This document shows positions 1-12,200 of a stretch of 64,000 nt of DNA, one piece after another (positions within the stretch are counted from its first letter, which is position 1; each line of letters begins with the position of its first letter). The stretch is from Ephydatia muelleri (Eukaryota > Porifera > Demospongiae > Spongillida > Spongillidae), in assembly GCA_013339895.1 (NCBI GenBank), contig JABACO010000010.1, forward strand, positions 9,724,968-9,788,967. The letters are read 5' to 3'. The notes under the pieces were generated by a model that did not search any database, was not told the origin of the DNA, and saw nothing but the letters and a program-made list of their open reading frames with translations. The position numbers and the translations under genes were made by a program.

Positions 1-3000
1 ATTGTGAAGCTTGCGGACGGTTACATTGAGAACAATGCGACCGAGGTGGGAGGGGTAATGGGTGTGGTCTTTAATGCCTGTGTCACTGTCTCTTATGTCC
101 CCTTTCAGCAAGAAGTTCTGGCAGCACTTGAGAACTTGTGTAATGATCTTGGACCTATTGCTACTCTGGTAAGTGGTCTGTTGTTTGGTTTAGTTTCATT
201 TGGGGTGGGCAAATTGTTTATTTGAGCAATGATATAATGCAGGTGGTAACAAGGGTGGATTTGAGGTAATGGTTAGAGAATATTTTGTTTGGCATGTGCA
301 TTCAAGGAATTGACTTCATATTTTAGTCTCTTTTTTGATCATTTTGGATAATGCACTAATACATGCGGCCTATACCCTCTTGAAATCCAAATCTAAAGCA
401 GAAAACTAAATAAATATGTACTTTAGTATAAATGAAACGTCAGGGAAAGTAAACTAGTTTTAATCACGTTGTCACCAGTGTCAATGAACTCAAAGGGAAA
501 ACAAGGAAATTTGAGTATGTGATCCATTTAACCGATTATACGCAAAATTGTAATATTATCATTTTTCATGCCCATATGGTATCAGAATATGTCCGTACTG
601 TACCGCATGGCGTGGAAGATTTCATAGAGAATTGAGACTTTTTTTTGTGATCTTGTGATCTGCGTCATCACTTTTGAGCTAGAGATGATCATTAGTATTG
701 TCTCTGATTGAGCTATACATGCATGTATACGTAGTTATGTATGTAGCTGGTAGCGCGTCACTGTACACTGAGCGTACGTAGTGAGGTGTTGGTAGCCATG
801 CATGTATGTGCTCTGAGTGTGCAGTGTCAGGTTCGAAGATTACGTGCTGCATCCCTCCCCTACATGACAACTGTAAGATATAGCTATTTAACTTCGCACA
901 GACCCTGTTGGTAACAATCACTCGTTTACGGCCGTCTATACGCATAACCACTGGCAGTGTTGTGGAGTACATGCTGTACTGCCAGAGCTGTGTCTTCCGC
1001 ATATAATCGGTTACGTTGTGCATGAAGGCCATTATATGAGGTGTAGTAGGGTCAAGGTTATGGAGGAAGCTTCTCGACTTGCGTAGTTGACGGTATGATT
1101 ATATGTTGAGCTGTTTACAATGTGTAGTGCATTTGTTGGTTGGACTGTGATCCAGCGTGTGTTAATTGTCCAGTGTTATCAGAGCATGCGTGTATATATG
1201 TTTGGTTGCAAATTCCTGATGTCAAAGGTATTCTAATTGCAGTGCACTGGCTTGGTGGATACCTACTTCCCTGCCATCTGGAATCTCTTGATCCAGGAGA
1301 CGGTATGACCTGTAGTGTTCACCAACTTTCAGTGGGTTGAATGTGCTGGCTTTGCAGGACCCCACCACTGTGTGCACAGAGATTGGGCTGTGCAGTGCAC
1401 TGAAGACAAAGGCTAAGGAACTGAAGGTTAGAGTGCATGGGATATCAATGTGTGTGTGTGTGTGTCTCTGTACCTATATGGCATATTGGGAAGGCATTTA
1501 CAATGGATTCTCATTGCTTCATTCCACCTGCTTATTTCTCAGCATAACTAGCATTAATAATTGCACAATCCTTTTATCTGTATTAATTGAACTGTAGTTA
1601 TTATTTTAACTCTCCTCAATAAGTAATGAATGTGTGATAAAAGGCCTCAGTTCGATCATGTGCCAAGCTTCTATTTGAGTTCACACCTCAATATTCGCTA
1701 TGGAACAAAGATTGGTGGGAAGGGGTACAGACCTTGCTGCCTTGTCCTGAACCACCATAGGTCCTTCCTCCCAATCTCATGTATTCTCCAGCCCCTCCAT
1801 GAAAACAATCATTCCCGTACCAAATGGTGCCCCAAACATCATGCAGTTATAACTTAGTTGAATATCTGACTGCAGGTTTCTCATCCCAAGCCAAAGGAAG
1901 GGAAGGTGGATGGAGCTCTGGAGTGCACCATCTGTGAAGCCATTGTGAAGCTTGCAGACAGTTACGTTGAGAACAATGCGACCGAGGTGGGAGGGGGAGT
2001 GGGTGTGGTCTTTAATGCCTGTGTCACTGTCTCTTATGTCCCCTTTCAGCAAGAAGCTCTGGCAGCACTTGAGAACTTGTGCAACAGTCTTGGACCTATT
2101 GCTAGTCTGGTAAGTGGTCTGGAATGGGCAAAATGTTTAGCCTGTGAAGTGGTCACATGGTAGATTTATACGAAGGTAGATTTATATGAGAGTAGATTTA
2201 TACGAGGGTAGATTTATATGAGGGTAGATATATATGAGGGTAGATTTATATGAGGGTAGATTTATATGAGGGTAGATTTATATGAGGGTAGATTTATATG
2301 AGGGTAGATTTATATGAGGGTAGATTTATATGAGGGTAGATTTATATGAGGGTAGATTTATATGAGGGTAGATTTATATGAGGGTAGATTTATACGAGGG
2401 TGGGTTATTTCCAATGGATGTGTGAGGTAATGGCTGCAGAATGATGATCAACATATGTGTTGAAGAAACAGATGAGTGATGAGGAACTGCTGTTGAGCTG
2501 TTGATTGGACAATGATTATTTGAGCTGTTTATGATAGGATGTGGCATTGTTTTTATCAACTGTGCATTAATTATCTGATTATATCCCATTTGTACTAAAT
2601 GGGTACTTGTGAAATCATTGATGAGGTTATATTTTGTATTCTAATTGCAGTGCACTGGCTTGGTGGATACCTACTTCCCTGCTATCTGGGCTCTCTTGAT
2701 CCAGGAGACGGTATGACCTGTAGTGTCCTCTGACTTTCACCAACTTTCAGTGGGTTGATTTGCTGGCTTTGTAGGACCCCACCACAGTGTGCACAGAGAT
2801 TGGGTTGTGCAGTGCACTGAAGACAAAGGCTAAGGAACTGAAGGTTAGAGCGCATGGGTGTGTGTGTCTATGTGGCATATTGGGAAGGTATAAAAAGATT
2901 TTCATCACTTCATTCCCCAACATAACTAGCATTAATAATTACAGCAATCCATTTATCCTTACTAATTGAAGTGTGGTTATTATTGGTTGAGGTGGTTATT

Positions 3001-6000
3001 TGTTGAGGTAGTTATTGGTTGAGGTGTTTATTACTAGTTGAGATGTGGTTATTATTTTAACCAACTTCAATAGGAGGGGCCCATGGAGGGACAGAACAGG
3101 GCAGGAAGGACGCTGTACCTTCTTACCAATTTTCTTCTATCGAGTTGTGGCCACACATTCACATTACGGGCAAAAGATTGAACTGATTTCTTTTTACCAA
3201 CTCCCCAATCTCATGTGTATACTTTTTTAATACCAATCATTCCCTGCCAAATGGTGCCCCAAACATCATGCAATTATAAGGTGCCCCAAACATCATGCAG
3301 TTATAATGGTGCCCCAAACATCATGCAGTTATAATGGTGCCCCAAACATCATGCAATTATAATGGTGCCCCCAAACATCATGCAATTATAATGGTGCCCC
3401 AAACATCATGCAGTTATAATGGTGCCCCAAACATCATGCAGTTATAATGGTGCCCCAAACATCATGCAGTTATAACTTAGTTGAATATCTGACTGCAGGT
3501 TTCTCATCCCAAGCCAAAGGAAGGGAAGGTGGATGGAGCTCTGGAGTGCACCATCTGTGAAGCCATTGTGAAGATTGTGGACAGTTACGTTGAGAACAAT
3601 GCGACCGAGGTGGGAGGGAGTGGGTGTGGTCTTTAATGCCTGTGTCACTGTCTCTTATGTCCCCTTTCAGCAAGAAGCTCTGGCAGCACTTGAGAACTTG
3701 TGCAACAGTCTTGGACCTATTGCTAGTCTGGTAAGTGGTCTGGAATGGGCAAAATGTTTAGCCTGTGAAGTGGTCACATGGTAGATTTATACGAGGGTAG
3801 ATTTATATGAGGGTAGATTTATACGAGGGTAGATTTATATGAGGATAGATTTATACTAGGGTAGATTTATATGAGGATAGATTTATACTAGGGTAGATTT
3901 ATATGAGGATAGATTTATACGAGGGTGGGTTATTTCCAATGGATGTGTGAGGTAATGGCTACAGAATGATGATCAACATATGTGTTGAAGAAACAGATGA
4001 GGCCCTATGAGTGATGAGGAACTGCTGTTGAGCTGTTGATTGGACAATGATTGTTTGAGCTGTTTATGATAGATGTGGCATTGTTTTGATCAACTGATCA
4101 TATCCTATCTGTACTAAATGGGTACTTGTGAAATCATTGATGAGGTTTTATTTTGTATTCTAATTGCAGTGCACTGGCTTGGTGGATACCTACTTCCCTG
4201 CCATCTGGAATCTCTTGATTCAGGAGACGGTATGACCTGTAGTGTCCTCTGACTTTCAGTGGGTTGAATGTGCTGGCTTTGCAGGACCCCACCACAGTGT
4301 GCACAGAGATTGGGCTGTGCAGTGCACTGAAGACAAAGGCTAAGGAACTGAAGGTTAGAGCACATGGGATATCAATGTGTGTGTGTCTCTGTACCTATAT
4401 GGCATATTGGGAAGGCATTTACAATGGATTCTCATTGCTTCATTCCCACCTGCTTATTTCTCAGCATAACTAGCATTAATAATTGCACAATCCTTTTATC
4501 TGAACTGTAGTTATTATTTTAACTCTCCTCAATAAGTAATGAATGTGTGATAAAAGGCCTCAGTTTGATCATGTGCCAAACTTCTATTTGAGGTCACACC
4601 TCAATATTCGCTATGGAACAAAGATTGGTGGGAAGGGGTACAGACCTTGCTGCCTTGTCCTGAACCACCATGGGCTCTTCCTCCCAATCTCATGTATTCT
4701 CCAGCCCCTCCATGAAAACAATCATTCCCGTACCAAATGGTGCCCCAAACATCATGCAGTTATAACTTAGTTGAATATCTGACTGCAGGTTTCTCATCCC
4801 CAGCCAAAGGAAGGGAAGGTGGATGGAGCTCTGGAGTGCACCATCTGTGAAGCCATTGTGAAGATTGCGGACAGTTACATTGAGAACAATGCGACTGAGG
4901 TGAGAGGGCGTGGCATCTTGTGTGGTTACCAAGGTGACTGGATCATTCATTGCTTTTGTGGTGATGTCTTCAGGAAGAAGTACTGAAAGCCCTCGGCAAT
5001 CTGTGTAATGACCTTGGACCAGTTGCATCATTGGTAAGTCCTTTGGAAGATTGGGTGCTGTGGAGTGACCATGTGTAAAGCCATTGGAGGGGCAAAGAAC
5101 ATTAGGTATGACTCGTGAAGTGTCAGCTGTAGGTGTAGGTGTACGTACATTAGAGGTATAGCTGACAAGCCTGTACCATATCTAGGCTCATCCCAGAAGT
5201 GGACTTCTTGACACAAAGTATAGCACCTGTTGGTTGTTGCAAAGCCAATTACATTCAGTTGAACTGTGTGTGGGTGTGCTTTTTGACATCATATTCTTCT
5301 TCTCATTTCGTTTGGAGGGAAGGAGAGTTGGGTAATGAAGTGTTTACTAATGTTTACCTTCATGGGATGGCGTGTTCTAATTGCAGTGCACTGGTTTGGT
5401 TGACACTTACTTCCCGGATATCTGGAACCTCTTGATCCAGGACTCGGTATGACCTGTAGTGTTGCTATGACCGTTGCTGACTTGTCTATTCTCTCAGGAT
5501 CCCACGAAGGTCTGCACAGAGATAAAGCTATGTTCAGCTAGCTCACCCAAGGTGCAGCTCAAGGTAGGACCTCTGTACCCTCACGTTACTCTCCATGTTC
5601 CTCTCGCTTCTCCCTTGTCCTGTTTGTGTGTGCTGAGCTATATGGGTACCCAACACACATAGTCATAGAGTGCTTTATCTTTGTTACTGAAGACGCTCTG
5701 CTTTGTTTAATGATTCCCATTGGTAAGGAGACCCAGAATTTAAAGTTTAAACTTTTCAGACAACTTAATTTAGATAGGCTGGGATCAGGGTTAAGTTAGG
5801 TTTCCATTCCAGGCAGGCTGAAATCAAGGTTAGGTTAGAGTTCCATTCCAGGCAGGATGGAATCAGGGTTAGAGTCCGTTCTTACCCAAGTTACACCTTT
5901 TTCTTTATGCTATCAAAGAAAGCATGGTGTGTGTTCATATTCTAAAATGTCCACCATCTTTGTTGTTTTTAGATGCTCGTTCCAGCCAAGCACTGAAAAA

Positions 6001-6063
6001 ACATCCTCCATGTTGGCTGATGTAGTCCTTTTGCTTGTTCTTCTCCTCTGTGCTTCTAGCTAA
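1..6063 (+). CDS. Polysaposin-like protein with four SapB modules (5' end outside the window)
   Basis: Saposin B-type domains are small six-cysteine helical folds that bind or disturb lipids; in prosaposin they help lysosomal sphingolipid breakdown. Exons: 1-45, 109-168, 1243-1302, 1358-1426 (module 1, truncated by the window); 1876-1986, 2050-2109, 2651-2710, 2775-2843; 3499-3609, 3671-3730, 4170-4229, 4285-4353; 4789-4899, 4974-5033, 5387-5446, 5498-5563; tail 5986-6063. All introns are phase 0. A full module starts VSHPKPKEGKVDGALECTIC and has the pattern CTIC ... NLCN ... CTGLVDTYFP ... VCTEIGLC, which gives the expected six cysteines. Modules 1-3 are nearly identical; module 4 is more diverged (VCTEIKLCSASSPK). 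The last exon encodes SSMLADVVLLLVLLLCASS and then a stop, a hydrophobic C-terminus like a GPI-attachment signal. Its acceptor (CGTTCCAG) is my choice; an acceptor 13 bases upstream would end the protein after seven residues. The signal peptide and first exons lie outside the window. Confidence 0.88.
2161..2402. repeat. 16-bp minisatellite in a saposin intron
   Basis: About 15 tandem copies of a unit close to GAGGGTAGATTTATAT. The same unit recurs in the matching intron of the next module (3781-3925), so the array was probably copied with the module and then changed length. Confidence 0.95.
3253..3476. repeat. 28-bp minisatellite in a saposin intron
   Basis: About eight tandem copies of a 28-bp unit beginning GGTGCCCCAAACATCATGCA, just upstream of the first exon of module 3. 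Modules 2 and 4 have a single copy at the same place (about 1824-1851 and 4738-4765), so the expansion is specific to this unit. Confidence 0.95.
3781..3925. repeat. 16-bp minisatellite, shorter paralogue of the 2161-2402 array
   Basis: About nine copies of the AGATTTATA(T/C) unit with extra variants (GAGGATAGATTTATAC), at the same position in the following module. Confidence 0.93.
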
Positions 6064-6919
6064 CTCGAGTTTGGTCACTGTGTATGGCGATGTTGTATTA
6101 GTTTCATTTTGTTTAATGTGATATAACTTCACGTCAAGATCATGTATAACGTTGGAATCAGAAGCAGAGAGCTGAGAGGGACAATGTTAAACCTCACTTC
6201 GAGGGGGGGGGGGGGGGGGGGGCTGACCCCTCATGTCAGACCAACACACGTATCGCACAAACTACAGCACTTGGAACAGCGCACACGCGGTACCTAATCA
6301 CATGAGCAATACAATAAGTTGATATGCTAATGTCATGATTTGTTGATCTATCTCGCGTCAAGTATCGCAATTCATAGGGAAGGCTAACGAAGGACTCTAT
6401 CCACTTGTGTGGCGGAGCAACTTAAAAATTATATGCCATCTTGCCAGTTCTGTTGCTCTCCCCACTTCTTTAGAGTATTCTCTTGTACCACCAACTTTCT
6501 CATTGAGAAGTTTTTAGTTACTTGTTTCATGGATTTTTGTTCATACAATTGTCACGCAAAGGACATACAGTTATCATGGAAGCTGTGCAAAAGTCTCGTT
6601 CCCAGACCTTAAACTAGCATACACCACAAGCATTGCTGTTTACAGTCTCAGTATAATAGGAGATATCGTCCCGTCCTCCATCGCCTTGGCCACATCCTCT
6701 TTCCCATCCTCGTCCTCTGATAAGTTTGCAATCTCCTCATACCTGGATCATCCTAATAGAAGGAGGCTATGGTTGGAGCTCTGAAACAGAAAAGTAAATA
6801 TTTGCACACATGATAATACATTAGCCAGCAATGCAACTGCACTATTGACTAACATCAATAACAGCTGCGAACAATGAGTGAGTCTTGCAAAAGGCATTCA
6901 AAATAGCCTTTCTATACTT

Positions 6920-7040
6920 AGTCTCAAGTGCCCAGACCTTATATCGCAGCACCGGATGTATTACATCACCAGTACGTGAAAATACGTACCGGTGATGTAA
7001 TACATCCGGTGCTGTGAAATAAGGTCTGGGCACTGAGACT
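6920..7040. mobile_element. 121-bp foldback MITE with AGTCTC...CCCAGACC ends
   Basis: A near-perfect hairpin. The left arm starts AGTCTCAAGTGCCCAGACC, and the right arm is its reverse complement with one base missing. The arms run about 50 bp around a 20-bp loop. The terminal motif matches the ends of the 1272-bp transposon at 15800-17071 (AGTCTCGTACCCAGACC), so it may be a short relative. No clear target-site duplication was found. Confidence 0.8.
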
Positions 7041-7299
7041 CCCTTAGTCATACGGGAGAAGCCACAGAAGTAAAGGAGATAAATACATGCATTCAAATTT
7101 TCAGCAGTTATGACCACTAAGTGTATAGCCACACAGAATCATGTATCTGCCATATGCATGAATTCTTAAACATGATGCATGTGTACGACATACCTTTGGG
7201 TGACGTAATCGATAGTACTCTTACGGGCATGCAGTAAGCAATTAGTGCATCGCTGCAATTTGATTGGCACGCAGGAATTCCAGTTTCACGACGCGTAGC

Positions 7300-7349
7300 G
7301 GTGATGTAATCCATCGCGCAGCTGCGTCCTTGGGTCTGGGACCGAGACT
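7300..7349. mobile_element. Solo end of the AGTCTC/CCCAGACC element family
   Basis: GGTGATGTAATCCATCGCGC, then TGGGTCTGGGACCGAGACT, resembles the right arm of the element at 6920-7040 (GGTGATGTAATACATC ... GGTCTGGGCACTGAGACT). No partner arm is visible nearby. Confidence 0.55.
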
Positions 7350-7773
7350 AACGTGCGATTGATCATCATTTCGGTCCGAGCTTTGACTGGGCTTGCTTCG
7401 AAGTTTTTGGAGCGAAACTGTAGTGTATGTAACGTTTCTTATCACCGATTCATAACTGAACTGTGCAGAATCATTGCAACTGAATCACGTGATTCTGAAA
7501 TGCTGTACAGCGGCTTACAGTGTGGCATCGCGTACACAGCTGTTCCACAAAAGCACGAAAGACATTTGGAATTCTCTTATCTCATCGCCTCGCTCTGCGC
7601 ACAACTCCCGCCTCTCCAGACATGCGTAGATGCGTCACGCGCATGCGTAGATGCGTCACGCGCATGCATGCCGTACAGCATATCATCAACATCATTGCGT
7701 TAATTGGCACGTTTATAACAGCGTGCAAGTTCTAAAATCTGCAGTCTAAATAGTCAGAATCCTCCACACAACT

Positions 7774-10700
7774 ATGGCACATGTGCTCTTCATAACATAC
7801 ATATGCATTCTGTACGGTTCAGGTAAGCAGTTCTTCATTCACTTGGCTTCACGTTTATGTATTCTATGCTCTGTTGAACGACGCGTGTAGTCGCCCAAGC
7901 GCAAAACGCAGGAGACCTCAAACTCGACGGAGACAGTTCCACTTCAGACAAGGTTCTGAAGATATATCTGTCAGGCCAGTGGGGCACTATCAGTTACGCC
8001 AACTTCAGCAAGGGGGCTGCAGATGTGGCTTGTCATCAATTAGGCTACTCGGGAGCCGTGAACTTCAGGGTTTCCACTGTCAACAGCACGTATGTACCAA
8101 CACTCCGCATGCACGCATGATGCCCGCTATGTGTATGCGCGTCCTTTATTGCCGCGCTCGTTAACATGCTCGTTTCCCGCGCCCGCGTCCGATCTGAGTC
8201 ATGGTACCTCGTTAGTTCTCAGTTAAGTGTATTGCGTCTTGTGTGAGGATATGCATGTGATCATAGATTAGTACTGCTTTTTCAGTGGTGGTGGTTTTCA
8301 AATTTCCAATGGCGATTGCATGGCGGCTGTGCATGACTCGCTCTTCCATCTCCACCCCGGTCCTGTCTATATTTTCTCACTTTGAAATCCCTTACGCCTC
8401 ACTACACATCCTCCTCCTACAGTGCCCTGGAGACGACCTTTAGAGTGCATGTTCTGACTGAGATAATAGTGACGGCAGAATGTTTAGACAGCCCACAATG
8501 CATTAAGAAAATCTGGGACAGCCCTAATGGGTTGCCACAATTGTAGATAACATGTACATGTACGAGTCTATCAAAATACCGAGAAAGCGTTATCTTGCGT
8601 CTAACTACCACATGGATCATTCCCCTGTGCTAGGGGGCCGGTGTGGTTGGCCGGCCCGCACTGCGCTGGTGATGAGCTGCACGTGCTTCGCTGCCAGTGG
8701 AGTCAGTCTCCGTGCCACTACTGTGACCACAGGCACGATGTATTCATCCAGTGCAGTAAGTATAGGGTCATGTGAGGGTCATGTGATAGGACATAATCAG
8801 CATTAGTGCTGGGAACGACTTTAAAGGTTAAAGCAGGCAAACATGTTGGAAGAGAATAGTTTATATCAGTACAAGTCTAACTTTTTTTAATGGAAGTATA
8901 AAGGTGATTGAAACTGATTGGATCTGTGGAAACTGTTTCATTAAACGAAGTTTTTTGGTACAACTATATTTTTAATGTAAAAGTCTATTCTTCGATTTTG
9001 ATAATTTGTTTAATCTTGCTTCTAGATTCAACACAGATATGGCAGAACCCATTTGAAGGCTACGTGCGTCTCATTGGACCCTCCCAGTCTGCTGGGGAGC
9101 TTCTGGTCTACCTCAAGGGGCAGTGGGGAGCAGTGTGTGCTGACAACTTCACCAAGGCTGAGGCAGACTCTGTGTGCAGGCAGCTGGGCTACACTGATTC
9201 CAATGGACACCAGCCAGCAAGGCAAGCTGTGGTTGGAGATCTGTCCTCATGTTGCTACAAGGTTCAGATCACTATCATTAGTTTGCTTTATGGCATGAGG
9301 ACTGCTTAAAGGGTAGGGGGGGGGGGGGGGGGGGGGGGGGTGGGGGGTAGTACAGCTTGAGAAAGGTGTAGTTGCAATTAAGGAGTAGATGAAGGTGAAT
9401 GAAGGAATGGCACAGGGTTTGTTACAGATCTGGGGACCCCAGAATAATCTTTATACCGATGTAGTAGGGACATGGTATTGGTTCCAGTGCATGTGGGGAT
9501 GATAGAGCACCTCATGTGGGGATGATAGAGCACCTCATGTGGGGATGATAGAGCACCTCATGTGGGGATGATAGAGCACGTCATGTGGGGATGATAGAGC
9601 ACGTCATGTGGGGATGATAGAGCATGTCATGTGGGGATGATAGAGCACGTCATGTGGGGATGATAGAGCACGTCGTGTGGGGATGATAGAGCACGTCATG
9701 TGGGGATGATAGAGCACGTCATGTGGGGATGATAGAGCATGTCGTGTGGGGATGATAGAGCACGTCATGTGGGGATGATAGAGCATGTCATGTGGGGATG
9801 ATAGAGCACGTCATGTGGGGATGATAGAGCACGTCATGTGGGGATGATAGAGCACGTCATGTGGGGATGATAGAGCACGTCATGTGGGGATGATAGAGCA
9901 CCTCATGTGGGGATGATAGAGCACGTCATGTGGGGATGATAGAGCACGTCTTGTGGGGATGATAGAGCACGTCATGTGGGGATGATAGAGCACCTCATGT
10001 GGGGGTGATAGAGCACCTCATGTGGGGATGATAGAGCACGTCATGTGGGGATGATAGAGCACGTCTTGTGGGGATGATAGAGCACGTCATGTGGGGATGA
10101 TAGAGCACCTCATGTGGGGATGATAGAGCACGTCATGTGGGGATGATAGAGCACCTCATGTGGGGATGATAGAGCACCTCATGTGGGGATGATAGAGCAC
10201 GTCATGTGGGGATGATAGAGCACCTCATGTGTGGGTAGTTGCTCTTTACAGTCTCCAACAAGAAGGTAAAGCAAAACAAGGACTGCCCTACACAATACGC
10301 AAACTTTGATTTTGGGGGGGGGTTATGACCTCATGTATTATTGCTGAAAGACTCTGCGTCTACTGTTTGCAAGGGTATAAAAGCAGCTGCCTGCGCATTT
10401 TTTAGACAGTACCTGCAGGTGACATTAGTATAGCAGGGGGAAAACCCTACTCACGTGACGAGCTGGGGAGGGAGAAGTTGCCAACTGTTGTGAAGAACAC
10501 ACTACTTATACCACGCACGATACACGCCTATTTTGCCAGTTAGTGTCAAGCATTCACAGCCCTTAATATCTAACGACTAGAAAACAGCATAGGCTCCCTC
10601 CTCGACAAAAAAAAACAACAAAAAAAAACAGCAACAAAAAAGCAGGCGTGTGCGTTATCTCGCTCTCTTAAAGACTTTTGCCTTGGAGGGTAAGCCTGCA

Positions 10701-11247
10701 GCGCAATTGGGACACGCGTTTGCCTGTCACTCCCGCAGTTGTGGGGATAAGTTACATTTTGAGACAGATAGTGGGTTTTATGAGGAAAATGTATGTGCAA
10801 GTAATGGAAACAAGGGAAGGGTCTTATGGCCACTCAAATTAATTCTGGAAGTCGCCAGTTCCAATCTGCCCTGCCAGGCAGGCGCCTTTTTCGTTCTTTA
10901 ATCAGATTCTTGATAACAGCAAAAAGGTTTTACAAGTGGTGGATTAGCAAATGAAGGTATTCTCCTACTGGTCAATCATGAAGCCACTGGTTGATATAGA
11001 TCTCACTAGTGTTGTACTAGTGAAACAACACACTGGTGCATACAGTTTGGCTGCACAGACAATGGCCTCATTCAGGAGGTCAGGGTTTTTTAGCATATGC
11101 ATGGCCACTAGTACAACCTCCATGTCTTATTAGCTCAATGCTGTTTGCGGAAAAATCAAAAAACATACACATGCACCAACTGTATCTTGTCATTTACAGT
11201 TGTTGAATTTCTGCCTATATTTGTGTATTCCAGCAGTGATGCCCCCA

Positions 11248-11297
<50 letters not shown>

Positions 11298-11651
11298 CTG
11301 CATCGAAATGGACTTGTAACCAATGCTTTTGCTAGCGTAACACATTAGATGCAAGCATCATTGTGTGCTGTAAGTCATTATGCAGTAACTGGATTCATAT
11401 TGCATGGTTCAAGGGAAAGTACAAGTTAGCCTTCAAAACTAGTTTGACCAGGCTGTCTGTCCTGCTATCTAGAGTGATTGGAGACATATGGCTAAAGAAC
11501 TTGGACTGCAGTGTATCAGAACCATGCTTCACTGATTGCTATGACTACCCTGTGAACTCATCCTGGATCACAGACTGCTCGTCTGGCACAGTGGGCGTGT
11601 CCTGCAGTATGTGTGCACTTATTTTCTGTGTGACTTCTAAGAAGTGTGACC

Positions 11652-11701
<50 letters not shown>

Positions 11702-12200
11702 CTCATTTACAGATTACAACATCAGCACTGACTGGTCCCCAGGAACAGAGTGCTGGCATCAGTCTCCTAACAACGCCTCTTCGACGGCTGCATTTTCCAC
11801 ACCCACACAAACGCTCATCGTTTCATCAACACAACCCACCATTACCAGCACAACACCCACTTCCACGAAGGAGCAGTCAGTACCAGTAGTCACACCAACC
11901 TCTGCACTTGTATCTTCTACAGTTGCTGTGTCATCTTCTCATGTAGCAAGGTTAGCCTGTTCTATTTATGTGTTAACAATAAAATTATACTTCCCTTAAT
12001 GCAGATCTAGTGTTACATCAGTTCCCGTGGTAACAACTTCTGTACTGCCGCCATCCAATCTCCCTGTTCTGTCCAAGGGTGCAATTGCCGGGATTGTGGT
12101 GGGCTCGATTCTAGGCCTCCTGGCAATTGTTCTCATAGTATGCTTTTGCATCTGCTTCGCTAAGCATTGGTCAAAGAGGAGAGGCTACAAACAGGTGTAA
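7774..12200 (+). CDS. Type I membrane protein with two SRCR domains
   Basis: SRCR domains are cysteine-rich extracellular ligand-binding modules of scavenger and immune-type receptors, very numerous in sponges and echinoderms. Exons: 7774-7822 (signal peptide MAHVLFITYICILYGS), 7891-8089, 8634-8755, 9026-9261 (3' end uncertain), 11473-11606 (5' end uncertain by two bases), 11713-11950, 12005-12200. SRCR 1 includes IYLSGQWGTISYANFSKGA, VACHQLGYSG, GPVWLAGPHCAGDE and the closing VFIQC. SRCR 2 includes VYLKGQWGAVCADNF, VCRQLGY, DIWLKNLDC and VGVSC. Both domains end in a phase-1 intron, which fits module duplication. The sixth exon is a Ser/Thr-rich mucin-like stalk. The last has a membrane helix (AIAGIVVGSILGLLAIVLIV) and the tail KHWSKRRGYKQV. 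The exon 4/5 junction does not keep frame with the strongest donor (after CTACAAG), so a weak phase-1 donor or a small missed exon is likely. Confidence 0.85.
9302..9345. repeat. Poly-G tract in an SRCR-gene intron
   Basis: A run of about 30 G with one T interruption. It is typical of the long G homopolymers found throughout this window. Confidence 0.9.
9487..10230. repeat. 23-bp minisatellite, about 32 copies
   Basis: Tandem copies of a 23-bp unit containing ATGTGGGGATGATAGAGCAC, followed by GTC or CTC variants. It fills the large intron that splits SRCR domain 2. Confidence 0.96.
11252..11294. repeat. (TG)n microsatellite
   Basis: A perfect TG dinucleotide run in the SRCR-gene intron upstream of the exon at 11473. 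Confidence 0.95.
11655..11699. repeat. (TG)n microsatellite next to a splice acceptor
   Basis: A TG run filling most of the 106-bp intron between the exons ending at 11606 and starting at 11713. UG-rich intronic tracts can bind splicing regulators. Confidence 0.95.

Larger units (their letters stand above)
6064..7773. other. Intergenic region between the saposin and SRCR genes
   Basis: No convincing exon seen. It holds a poly-G tract (about 6201-6222), a 121-bp foldback element (6920-7040), a related half-element (7300-7349), and a duplicated 16-bp motif TGCGTAGATGCGTCACGC-like at about 7623-7664. No AATAAA polyadenylation signal was found just after the saposin stop. The promoter of the SRCR gene should lie in the last few hundred bases, but no TATA box is evident. 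Confidence 0.6.

Noticed and set aside
679..1032. 117-codon minus-strand ORF in a saposin intron
   Set aside because: No domain, no splice support, and it lies inside an intron of a well-supported gene.
8422..8551. Open frame after a plausible acceptor, in the intron between the two halves of SRCR domain 1
   Set aside because: Joining 8089 directly to 8634 keeps the phase and restores the canonical SRCR sequence, so no exon is needed.
10680..10890. tRNA-like or SINE-like stretch (GTTTGCCTGTCACTCCCGCA, AGTTCCAATCTGCCC)
   Set aside because: No cloverleaf and no proper A and B boxes could be matched. The evidence is too weak.
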